Below the pieces are notes generated by a model. That model did not search any database. It was not told the DNA's origin and worked only from the letters and a program-made list of their open reading frames with translations. Position numbers and translations under genes: made by a program. This document shows, piece by piece, positions 1 through 6,171 of a DNA stretch of 10,277 nt. Source of the stretch: an uncultured Clostridia bacterium. Its GTDB lineage: Bacteria > Bacillota > Clostridia > Christensenellales > Aristaeellaceae. The stretch covers positions 1-10,277 of the forward strand of contig CAMJXZ010000094.1 in the NCBI GenBank assembly GCA_946409855.1, read 5' to 3'. The number at the start of each line of letters is the position of its first letter. The stretch's first letter is position 1.

Positions 1-1181
1 TCCAGCAGCCGGTGGATGGTTTTGGCGTCCTCCCCGGTGGCCTCGCTCATCCGCTTGGCCGCCCGGCCGGTGGGCGCCGCCAGCAGCACCTTTCCCTTGG
101 GCGCCAGCAGCGACAGGATGCAGTTGATGATGGTGGTCTTGCCGGTGCCCGGGCCCCCGGTGATCACCAGCACGCCCTTTTCCACGGCGGAAAGCACCGC
201 CTGCTTCTGCAGGGGAGAAAAGGTGATCCCGTTTTCCTGTTCATACCGGCGGATCTCCCTGGACGCGCCCCGGGCGTCGGCCGTAGGGGCGGTCATCAGG
301 ATCTTCAGCAGCCGCATGGCCGTTTCCGTTTCGCAGTAGTACATGCTGCTTAAGAACACGCAGTCCCTGTCCTCCACCCGGGACAGGACCAGGTCCCGGG
401 AAAGGAGCAGCGCGTCCAGGTGGGCGCTCAGCACTTCCCGGCCGGCGGACATCATCTCCGCCGCCCGGGAGAGCAGCTCATCCGCCGGCAGATAGGTATG
501 GCCCGCGTTCACGGAAGCCTCCTGCAGCACGTACTTGAGCCCGTAGCGCAGCCGGAAGCCGCTGTCCCTCGGGATGCCCATGGACAGGGCGATCCGGTCG
601 GCGGTCAGGAAGCCGGCGCCTTCCACGTCGTCCACCATTCGGTAAGGGTTTTCCCGCATGACCGCCTCCGTCCGGTCGCCGTAGGCTTTGGCGATCTTCA
701 GGGAAAGGGCCGGGGAGATCCCGTAGGACTGCAGGAAGATCATGTTGCGCCGCACGCCGTACTGCTCGGCGAAGGAAACGGCGATCATCCGCGCCCGCTT
801 TTCGCTGATGCCCTTGAGGGACTTGAGCTTGTCCACGTCCGTCATGGCATCCAAGGTCTCCTCCCCGAAGGAGCGGACCAGCAGCCGGGCGGTCGCTTCC
901 CCCACCCCCTTGATCAGCCCGGAGGACAGGAAGCGCTCGATCCCCAGCAGGGAGGTGGGCTTTTGGATCTGGCAGGAGGTGCACTTGAACTGCCGGCCGT
1001 ACTGCGGGTGTTCCACCCAGTTGCCGGTCAGAAGCAGCTGCTCCCCCGGCGTCAGCGGCGGCAGGATGCCGACGGCAATGTGCTCTTCCTTCCCGCTCAG
1101 CACGCTGATGACGGAATAGCCGTTCTCCTCGTTGCGGAAAACGGTGTCCTCCATCACAGCCTGCCAGGTGATCTCCGGCAT
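1..1181 (-). CDS. recD2: RecD2-type ATP-dependent DNA helicase (SF1), N-terminal part, cut by the window edge
   Basis: Seen: 393 codons are present and the C-terminal half lies off the left edge. The start ATG at 1181-1179 follows GGAGG with 7-nt spacing. In order: a small N-terminal domain (about residues 1-75) matching the RecD2 OB-like region, starting MPEITWQAVMEDTVFRNEEN; helix-hairpin-helix segments (LIKGVGEATARLL, 89-101; LKSLKGISEKRARMI, 119-133); then the helicase core with Walker A GGPGTGKTT at 342-350 and the downstream APTGRAAKRMSEATG segment followed by TIHRLL. Known of the family: RecD2 proteins are about 720-760 aa 5'-3' helicases of bacteria lacking RecBCD, linked to replication-fork maintenance and repair. 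Inference: the window carries just over half. The gene runs leftward from its own promoter (1253-1281), divergent to the next gene. The motif order makes RecD2 much more likely than a conjugative TraA-type relaxase. Confidence 0.96.
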   Translation of the reverse strand, partial: MPEITWQAVMEDTVFRNEENGYSVISVLSGKEEHIAVGILPPLTPGEQLLLTGNWVEHPQYGRQFKCTSCQIQKPTSLLGIERFLSSGLIKGVGEATARLLVRSFGEETLDAMTDVDKLKSLKGISEKRARMIAVSFAEQYGVRRNMIFLQSYGISPALSLKIAKAYGDRTEAVMRENPYRMVDDVEGAGFLTADRIALSMGIPRDSGFRLRYGLKYVLQEASVNAGHTYLPADELLSRAAEMMSAGREVLSAHLDALLLSRDLVLSRVEDRDCVFLSSMYYCETETAMRLLKILMTAPTADARGASREIRRYEQENGITFSPLQKQAVLSAVEKGVLVITGGPGTGKTTIINCILSLLAPKGKVLLAAPTGRAAKRMSEATGEDAKTIHRLL

Positions 1182-1252
1182 AAGTTTCCTCCCTGTCCGC
1201 GCTTTGGCGGCCCCACGCGCAAGAGCGCGTCCGTCCGCTGCCTGTCAGGAAT

Positions 1253-1281
1253 AGTATACACGTTCCCGGGCCTTTTTGCAA
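1253..1281 (-). promoter_or_regulatory. sigma-A promoter of recD2
   Basis: Read on the minus strand, TTGCAA (1281-1276) is followed after 17 bp by TATACT (1258-1253). That is 4/6 and 5/6 matches to the boxes at ideal spacing. Transcription would start near 1246, giving a leader of about 65 nt that contains a small perfect hairpin (stem ACGCGC/GCGCGT, 1215-1230). No other good promoter was seen upstream of this gene. Confidence 0.7.
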
Positions 1282-1313
1282 ACCGGGTTTTTCCATAACA
1301 AGTCCGCGATCGG

Positions 1314-1325
1314 GGAACATGTTCC
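1314..1325. promoter_or_regulatory. 12-bp perfect palindrome, candidate operator between divergent promoters
   Basis: GGAACATGTTCC is a perfect palindrome two bases upstream of the rightward -35 box and about 30 bp upstream of the leftward recD2 -35 box. Its place between two divergent promoters fits an operator or activator site. It is not a standard Gram-positive LexA box: that needs four bases between GAAC and GTTC, and only two are present. The binding protein is unknown. Confidence 0.35.
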
Positions 1326-1327
1326 AT

Positions 1328-1356
1328 TTGACAAGCGGGACATCCTGTTGTATGAT
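1328..1356 (+). promoter_or_regulatory. near-consensus sigma-A promoter for the C_GCAxxG-rnz-prs unit
   Basis: TTGACA (1328-1333), 17-bp spacer, TATGAT (1351-1356). This is a perfect -35 and 5/6 -10 at ideal spacing. Transcription should begin near 1363, about 180 nt before the first start codon. No comparable promoter was seen between the three downstream genes, so it probably drives all of them. Confidence 0.85.
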
Positions 1357-1362
1357 GAAAAA

Positions 1363-1541
1363 GCCGTTATTTGCAGCATATTCTGTCCGGGATCAGGCGG
1401 CGCCGTCCCGCCTGGGGACGTGGGTTTACGCCGGCGCGTCCGCCCCGGACAGCCTGAAGCGATTTCCTTCCCCCGTCCATGGGATCCCCCGACGCCCTCC
1501 GGATAAGAACCGGGCATCACAACAAACGCAGGTGAGTGACA
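1363..1541 (+). promoter_or_regulatory. long structured 5' leader with a three-way-junction fold (candidate cis-regulatory RNA)
   Basis: This gene-free stretch lies between a strong promoter and the first gene. By hand pairing, CTGTCCGGG (1383-1391) pairs perfectly with CCCGGACAG (1444-1452) as a 9-bp closing stem. Inside it are a 6-bp hairpin (AGGCGG 1395-1400 with CCGCCT 1408-1413) and a 5-bp hairpin (GGACG 1416-1420 with CGTCC 1437-1441), leaving only 2-3 unpaired bases at each junction. A further CCGG/CCGG hairpin follows near 1499-1513. I could not match it to any riboswitch class I know (TPP, cobalamin, purine, SAM, Moco, fluoride and THF were considered). In such GC-rich DNA some stems arise by chance, so a functional RNA is an inference. 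Confidence 0.4.
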
Positions 1542-2021
1542 ATGATCGATCATGCCCAGGCCGCGCAGCGGCTTTTTCTGCAGGGGTACAACTGCGCGCA
1601 GGCGGTTTTCTGCGCGTTTGCGGACGTAACCGGTTATGATATCGGCGCGTCCGCCCGGATGTCCTCCTCCTTCGGGGGCGGATTGGGCCGCCTCCGGGAG
1701 ACCTGCGGCGTGGTGAGCGCGGCGGCCCTGGTGCTCGGCATCGTGAAAGGCTACGATGATCCAACCGATTACGAAGCCAAGAAACGGCACTACGCCCTGG
1801 TCCGGGAATACGCGGCCCGCTTCCGGGCAAAGCACGAAAGCATCCGCTGCCGGGACCTTCTGACCCTCGCGGGGATCCGGCCGGAAAGCAGCGGCGAGCC
1901 GGAGCAGCGGGACGAGGCCTTCTACCGCCGCCGCCCGTGCCCGCGGCTCGTCTATGACGCCGCCCTGCTCCTGGATGAGCTCCTCCGGGAAATGCCGGCG
2001 GAGGAAGGCCCCGCTTCCTGA
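1542..2021 (+). CDS. C_GCAxxG_C_C family redox-active protein
   Basis: Seen: 159 aa with five cysteines in the family layout: C18 and C24 in GYNCAQAVFCAF; C55 in SSFGGGLGRLRETCG; C103 in IRCRDLL; C133 in CPRLVYDAALLL. The middle (KGYDDPTDYEAKKRHYALV, about 69-87) also matches the family. ATG 1542 was chosen because AGGTGA (1530-1535) ends 6 nt before it; an in-frame GTG at 1536 is too close to that site. Known: the family (related to DV_1-type proteins) is presumed to be redox active through conserved cysteines, but its biochemical role is not established. It is probably cytoplasmic: no signal peptide or membrane segment. Odd: the usual CGAxxG signature reads C-G-V-V-S-A here, so two small residues differ. 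It is the first gene after the structured leader and 59 bp ahead of rnz, so it is probably co-transcribed. Confidence 0.88.
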   Translation: MIDHAQAAQRLFLQGYNCAQAVFCAFADVTGYDIGASARMSSSFGGGLGRLRETCGVVSAAALVLGIVKGYDDPTDYEAKKRHYALVREYAARFRAKHESIRCRDLLTLAGIRPESSGEPEQRDEAFYRRRPCPRLVYDAALLLDELLREMPAEEGPAS

Positions 2022-2080
2022 ACCGCCTGACCGCACGAAAGAAACTGAACGCAAAATCATTTGAAAGCAAGGTATACAAC

Positions 2081-3019
2081 ATGATCTATATTACCCTGAT
2101 CGGCACCGCGGCCCTCGTGCCGCTTCCGGAACGCGCGCTGACTTCCGCGCTGCTCACCTGCGCCGGGCATTCCATCCTGTTTGACTGCGGGGAAGGGACC
2201 CAGTCCGCGGCGAGAAAGGCCGGCGTCAGCCTGATGAAGGCGGACATGATCGCCCTGACGCATTACCACGGCGACCACATCTTCGGCCTGCCCGGGCTGC
2301 TCCAGACGATGTGCAGCATGGGACGGACAGAGCCCCTGTTCCTCACCGGGCCCGCGGGCCTGGAAGAAGCGATGGCCCCCATCCTGACCCTGACCGGGTG
2401 GACCTCCTACGAGATCCGCCTGATCGAAACGCCGGCACAGGGAATGGCGCTTTCGGGCCTGGTGAAGGGGTGGCCGGAAATGGCAAAGCTGTCCTCTTTT
2501 CCCACGGAGCACCGGGTGCCCAGCCAGGGGTACTGCTTTACCCTGAGCCGGGCCGGCCGGTTCAACCCGCAGAAGGCCAAAGAACTGGGCGTTCCCGTGA
2601 ACCTCTGGGGGCTGCTTCAGAAGGGGCAGCCCGTGCAGGCGGGCGAAAAGCAGGTGCTGCCCGGACAGGTGATGGGCGAAAGCAGAAAGGGGCTCAAGTT
2701 CGTCTTTACCGGGGACACCGCGGCCTGCGATGCCCTGACCGGCGCGGCGGAAGGGGCGGACCTCATGATATCCGAGGCCACCTACGGGGAAGACGGGCAG
2801 GCGCAGCTGGCGGCCGACCACGGCCATATGAATTTCCGCCAGGCGGCGGAAACCGCGCGCAAAGCGAATGTAAAGCGGCTCTGGCTGGCCCACTATTCCC
2901 AGATGATCGAAGACCCGCAGGCATACCTGCCGAACGCCGCGGAAGTGTTCCCGGACGCCGTCTGCGGCCGGGACGGGATGTGCGCGTCGCTCCTGTTTGA
3001 AGAGGATCAGAAACCGTGA
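2081..3019 (+). CDS. rnz: ribonuclease Z (tRNA 3' endonuclease)
   Basis: Seen: 312 aa, typical of the short bacterial form. The metallo-beta-lactamase motif is THYHGDH with H61, H63, D65 and H66. Further metal and catalytic positions follow in order: H144 in FPTEHRVPSQGY, D212 in FTGDTAACD, H249 in ADHGHMNFRQAA and H271 in LAHYSQ. The N terminus (MIYITLIGTAALVPLP, then FDCGEGTQ) matches the ElaC/RNase Z fold; its usual GTGG reads GTAA here. Known: the zinc enzyme, acting in the cytoplasm, cuts tRNA precursors just after the discriminator base, mainly those without an encoded CCA. Both tRNA genes in this window do encode CCA, so other transcripts are more likely substrates. ATG 2081 follows a modest AAGG site about 10 nt upstream. 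No promoter was seen in the 59-bp gap, so it likely depends on the 1328-1356 promoter. Confidence 0.95.
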   Translation: MIYITLIGTAALVPLPERALTSALLTCAGHSILFDCGEGTQSAARKAGVSLMKADMIALTHYHGDHIFGLPGLLQTMCSMGRTEPLFLTGPAGLEEAMAPILTLTGWTSYEIRLIETPAQGMALSGLVKGWPEMAKLSSFPTEHRVPSQGYCFTLSRAGRFNPQKAKELGVPVNLWGLLQKGQPVQAGEKQVLPGQVMGESRKGLKFVFTGDTAACDALTGAAEGADLMISEATYGEDGQAQLAADHGHMNFRQAAETARKANVKRLWLAHYSQMIEDPQAYLPNAAEVFPDAVCGRDGMCASLLFEEDQKP

Positions 3020-3119
3020 AACGCCTCCGCCGCGGCGTCCGGCATCACGGGCCCGGCGGACGGCCCGGGAATTCCGCAATGCTCATACACAGGCACAAAA
3101 TCTGAAAGGAATGAACGCG

Positions 3120-4214
3120 ATGCCCGGCAGAATCGGTTTGATTGTTCTGGAATCAGCGGCGAAGATCGGCCGGCGGGTGGATCAGATCCTCTCCGAATGG
3201 CGGGACGGGGAGCATTTTATCATCCCTTCGGAATGCCCCCGGTTCAGCAGCGGCGAGGGAAAGTGCATCATCCGGGAGTCCGTGCGGGACAGGGATATTT
3301 ACATCATCCTGGATGTCTGCAACCCCTCGCTGACCTATCAGATGTACGGCGAGACCAACCGGATGTCCCCCGACGACCACTATCAGGACCTGAAGCGGGT
3401 GATCGCCGCGTGCAACGGAAAGGCGGACCGGATCACCGTGATCATGCCCTTCCTGTACGAAGGCCGGCAGCACCGCAAGACGACCCGGGAATCGCTGGAC
3501 TGCGCCGTCATGCTGCGGGATCTGGAAGCCATGGGCGTCCACAGCCTGATCACCTTCGACGCCCACGACCCCCGGGTGCAGAACGTCGTTCCCCTGATGG
3601 GTCTGGAAAACGTCTCCCCGGCGCTTCAGTTCACCCAGGCGCTCCTGACGGAATACGAGGACCTGCAGCCGGACAGCGGGCATATGATGTTCATCGCCCC
3701 GGACGAGGGCGCTACCGGTCGGGTCATCTTCCTGGCGTCCCTGTTCGGCGTCAACATCGGGATGTTCTACAAGCGCCGGGACTACACCCGCATCGTGAAC
3801 GGCACCAACCCGATCATCGCCCACGATTTCTGCGGCGGGGACATCCGGGGCAAGGATGTGATCGTCGTGGACGACATGATCTCTTCCGGCGGCAGCATCC
3901 TGGACACCTCCCGGCAGCTCAAGGAAATGGGCGCGAAGCGCGTCTTCATCTTTTCCACCTTCGGGCTGTTCACCAGCGGGCTGGACAAGTTTGACCAGGC
4001 CTACGCGGCCGGCGGGTTTGACCGGATCTTCACCACCAACCTGATCTACCAGAAGCCGGAGCTGCTGGATAAAAAATGGTACTGCTCCGTGAACGAAGAC
4101 CGGTATATCGCCGCGCTGATCGATACGCTCAACCGGGGCAGCACCCTGGACAACCTGACCAGGCCGGCAAATAAAATCAAAAAGACCCTCGAGCTGTACC
4201 AGGCCGGATCCTGA
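3120..4214 (+). CDS. prs: ribose-phosphate pyrophosphokinase (PRPP synthetase), divergent clostridial type
   Basis: Seen: 364 aa. Motifs include IIRESVRDRDIYIILDV (50-66), VIMPFLYEGRQHRKTTRESL (107-126), the LITFDAHDPRVQN segment with the substrate-site histidine (about 143-155), IAPDEGATGR (192-201) and the PRPP loop VVDDMISSGGS (249-259). Known: the enzyme makes PRPP from ribose 5-phosphate and ATP for nucleotide, NAD, histidine and tryptophan synthesis. The protein is longer than the usual ~315 aa enzyme and has atypical spacing and a distinct C-terminal tail (KKWYCSVNEDRYIAALIDTL, about 318-337), like the second Prs type known in clostridia. ATG 3120 is chosen because AAAGGA (3105-3110) sits 9 nt upstream; ATG 3111 touches that site, and the open frame reaching back to 2997 has low-complexity Arg/Pro coding. 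It is the last gene of the unit, before the 4233-4271 stem-loop. Confidence 0.93.
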   Translation: MPGRIGLIVLESAAKIGRRVDQILSEWRDGEHFIIPSECPRFSSGEGKCIIRESVRDRDIYIILDVCNPSLTYQMYGETNRMSPDDHYQDLKRVIAACNGKADRITVIMPFLYEGRQHRKTTRESLDCAVMLRDLEAMGVHSLITFDAHDPRVQNVVPLMGLENVSPALQFTQALLTEYEDLQPDSGHMMFIAPDEGATGRVIFLASLFGVNIGMFYKRRDYTRIVNGTNPIIAHDFCGGDIRGKDVIVVDDMISSGGSILDTSRQLKEMGAKRVFIFSTFGLFTSGLDKFDQAYAAGGFDRIFTTNLIYQKPELLDKKWYCSVNEDRYIAALIDTLNRGSTLDNLTRPANKIKKTLELYQAGS

Positions 4215-4232
4215 GAAAAGAGACATAGTCAA

Positions 4233-4271
4233 CGGGGCTGCCGCGAAATGACGCTTTCCGCGGCAGCCCCG
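4233..4271 (+). terminator. GC-rich stem-loop after prs, probably a bidirectional terminator
   Basis: CGGGGCTGCCGCG (4233-4245) pairs perfectly with CGCGGCAGCCCCG (4259-4271), a 13-bp stem extended by AAA/TTT pairs inside the loop. The rightward T run is short and broken (TGCTTTCTGT). Read leftward, the stem-loop is followed, a little downstream, by TCTCTTTTCTC, which would also serve the converging MFS gene that stops at 4302. The 11 bases AGACATAGTCA just before it (4221-4231) recur at the window's right end. Confidence 0.75.
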
Positions 4272-4301
4272 CTGCTTTCTGTAAATCTGCCCGCTTTCCG
4301 G

Positions 4302-5498
4302 TCAGTGCTTCGGCCCGGTTTTGATCGTCGCGGCGTAGGCGCTGTTGCACAGCCCCAGCACCGCCGATAGGACGAACAGGGTCTCGATCCCCAGCGCTTT
4401 CCAGATCCATCCGCCGAACAGAGCGATAAAAATGGTGATCAGGTGATTGACCGACACGCCGGTGGAGATGGTGGCGCGCACCTCGTCCGCGCTGTCCGAA
4501 ATGTCCTGCACATAAACGTTGGACGCCATGGACGCCAGGGAGATGATCGAATCCAGGATATAGTTCACGCAGCACACGAGGAAGGCGATATGCATCGGGA
4601 AAATGTGGTGCGCGAAGCCGTAAAAGAAACAGACGATGACCAGGATCAGCGTATCCGCCACCATGACGGTCTTGTAGCCGATCCTGTCGATGATCTTCCC
4701 GACCAGCGGGGACAACAGAAACCCGCACACGGAGGACACGGCGAACAGCGCGCTGATGGTCATCGCGTCCGCCCCGTAGAACAGCACCAGCACATAGGGG
4801 CCGAAGGTGAAAAAGACCTGCTTGCGCGCGCCGTAAAAGACCTCCAGCATATAGTACTTGGTGAACTTTCTGCGGAAGTAAAAGCGGCGCTTATGCGCGT
4901 CCTGCGCGCTGTCCCCGGTGATCCGCAGGCTGGCAAGGAAGCCCAGACCGATGATGGCGGCGCTGGCGGCGAACACGGCCCGGTAGAGTTCCGGCGACGC
5001 CTTCACCAGGAAAAAGACCCCGATGATCACCAGATAGCCCGCCAGGGTGCCGATCTGCTGCGCGGCGTTCTGATGCCCCAGCGCTTCGCCGCCCTTTCCT
5101 GCCCGGGCATACTGCAGGGACAAAGTATTTCGCATGCCCAGCTGCAGATGCTCCCCCAGGGAAAACACGAAGATGCACAGGATGACCATCACCCGGCTGG
5201 CGGGTACCACGGACTGCGCCGCCATACCGGCCAGCATGAACAGCGCGCCCAGCTTGAAAATGCGCTCCGCCGACCAGGTGTACAGCGCCGCCAGGATGAA
5301 GACCAGCAGCAGCCCCGGCAGCTCCCGGAAGAATTCGGAAACGCCCTTGTCAAAGCCGGACATGCCGACTACTTCCGCCAGATAGTTGTCGATGACCCCT
5401 TTGTACAGGCCGTACGCCAGGCCGAAGGTAATAATGGACAAAAAGAAGGCCCTGTACCGGGAGTCGGGCCTGAACACCGTTTCCAGCCGTTTGATCAT
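4302..5498 (-). CDS. MFS transporter, substrate unknown
   Basis: Seen: 398 aa, strongly hydrophobic, with about 12 membrane segments (for example about 17-35, 62-76, 103-117, 151-167, 173-191, 228-243, 281-297, 302-322 and 350-365). The central loop (about 193-213) is basic: RITGDSAQDAHKRRFYFRRK. An MFS motif-A-like sequence, GKIIDRIGYK (267-276), follows in the second half, as expected at the start of a six-helix repeat. The length fits a standard inner-membrane MFS protein. Known of the family: proton- or ion-coupled uptake or efflux of small solutes; nothing in the sequence tells me the substrate or direction. ATG 5498 has GAGGAA upstream. It follows the VOC gene by 117 bp, a gap that holds a long inverted repeat, so whether the two are co-transcribed is unclear. 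Confidence 0.88.
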   Translation of the reverse strand: MIKRLETVFRPDSRYRAFFLSIITFGLAYGLYKGVIDNYLAEVVGMSGFDKGVSEFFRELPGLLLVFILAALYTWSAERIFKLGALFMLAGMAAQSVVPASRVMVILCIFVFSLGEHLQLGMRNTLSLQYARAGKGGEALGHQNAAQQIGTLAGYLVIIGVFFLVKASPELYRAVFAASAAIIGLGFLASLRITGDSAQDAHKRRFYFRRKFTKYYMLEVFYGARKQVFFTFGPYVLVLFYGADAMTISALFAVSSVCGFLLSPLVGKIIDRIGYKTVMVADTLILVIVCFFYGFAHHIFPMHIAFLVCCVNYILDSIISLASMASNVYVQDISDSADEVRATISTGVSVNHLITIFIALFGGWIWKALGIETLFVLSAVLGLCNSAYAATIKTGPKH

Positions 5499-5542
5499 GC
5501 TTTTTATTTCCTCAGGGGTCCTGTCCGCCCTTTTTCATCCTG

Positions 5543-5592
5543 CCGCCGGCCCGCTTCCCTCTTTTTTCCCATGAAGGAAGGCAGGCCGGCGG
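5543..5592. repeat. long imperfect inverted repeat between the VOC and MFS genes
   Basis: CCGCCGGCC (5543-5551) pairs with GGCCGGCGG (5584-5592), and pairing continues inward through CGCTTCCC against GGAAGGCA with one mismatch and wobbles. There is no good T run on either side, so it is not a clear terminator. It could be an mRNA stem-loop that separates expression of the two genes or protects a 3' end. Confidence 0.45.
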
Positions 5593-5615
5593 GCCGTTTA
5601 AAACCTTTACGTGTC

Positions 5616-6080
5616 TTATTTTCCGTAGCTTTCCAGCAGCTCCACGATGCATTTGAGGTCCGGCGCTTCCAGATAGTTGTATTCGCCGCTGGCGTCCCCG
5701 TACAGCCCGTGCTGGATCAGCCTGAGACCGGCCGCCTCCGCGTTGGCCACCTGCGCCCTGGAATCCTTCACCTGGAAGGCCAGATGGTGCATGCCTTCCC
5801 CGTGCTCGTTGAGGAAATTCCGCCAGGTGGACGGTTCCTCGTTGGGCTGGATCAGCTCGATCTGCAGCCCCGGCCCCACGTCGAAGAAAGCCAGCAGCGA
5901 ATCCGCCTTGGGGGCGGGCTTTCCCTCAAAGACGGTCTGGGTGACCTCGTAATCGCCGCAGCCCTGGGTCGGCGGAACGTCCACACCCAGAAACGCGGCC
6001 CACTTTTTCTTGGTCTCCTCGATGTCCTTCACGATAAAGCCCACTTGCGCCACCAGATGCGTTCCTACGATGCCTGCCAT
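5616..6080 (-). CDS. VOC (glyoxalase) superfamily protein, methylmalonyl-CoA-epimerase-like
   Basis: Seen: 154 aa made of two beta-alpha-beta-beta-beta modules. The likely metal positions follow the vicinal-oxygen-chelate pattern: H8 in THLVAQVGF, a site around Q73/E75 in LQIELIQP, H98/H99 in GMHHLAFQV and E147 in CIVELLE. HHLAF and IELIQP resemble methylmalonyl-CoA epimerase. Known: VOC enzymes use a divalent metal for epimerisation, glyoxalase or ring-cleavage chemistry. The exact substrate is not set here; no methylmalonyl-CoA mutase or carboxylase genes lie nearby, which weakens a firm epimerase call. Start: an ATG 15 bp upstream (6095) is in frame, but GGAGGG (6093-6088) overlaps that codon and sits 7 nt before ATG 6080, so 6080 is chosen. 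It may form a catabolic or detoxification set with the flanking dehydrogenase and transporter (inference). Confidence 0.85.
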   Translation of the reverse strand: MAGIVGTHLVAQVGFIVKDIEETKKKWAAFLGVDVPPTQGCGDYEVTQTVFEGKPAPKADSLLAFFDVGPGLQIELIQPNEEPSTWRNFLNEHGEGMHHLAFQVKDSRAQVANAEAAGLRLIQHGLYGDASGEYNYLEAPDLKCIVELLESYGK

Positions 6081-6127
6081 TTTCTTTCCCTCCATAAATC
6101 ATAATGTGATGGAATCGCTGATCGGTG

Positions 6128-6139
6128 AACCGGCCGGTT
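6128..6139. promoter_or_regulatory. 12-bp perfect palindrome upstream of the VOC gene
   Basis: AACCGGCCGGTT is a perfect palindrome in the 91-bp gap between the GNAT-SDR stop and the VOC start, about 48 bp upstream of the VOC ATG. No convincing promoter accompanies it. It may be an operator or, as a short hairpin, part of the mRNA; with CCGG words common in this GC-rich DNA, chance is possible. Confidence 0.25.
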
Positions 6140-6171
6140 TTATACAGGTTCGGATCCTGAAGCTGCCGGTA

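Noticed and set aside
1314..1325. LexA/SOS box
   Set aside because: The Gram-positive LexA consensus has four bases between GAAC and GTTC; only two are present.
1276..1639. Open frames starting inside the rightward promoter and leader (ATGs at 1276 and 1319)
   Set aside because: Their starts overlap promoter boxes or lie upstream of the transcription start, with no ribosome site and no recognisable motif.
1245..2082. Two long leftward open frames opposite the C_GCAxxG_C_C gene
   Set aside because: Arg/Pro/Gly-rich antisense frames typical of high-GC DNA. The opposite strand carries clear family motifs.
2997..3119. N-terminal extension of prs (about 41 residues)
   Set aside because: Low-complexity Arg-rich coding overlaps the end of rnz; the ribosome site AAAGGA fits ATG 3120.
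6098..6103. TATGAT (minus strand) as a -10 box for the VOC gene
   Set aside because: Transcription would start within the ribosome binding site, and there is no matching -35 box.
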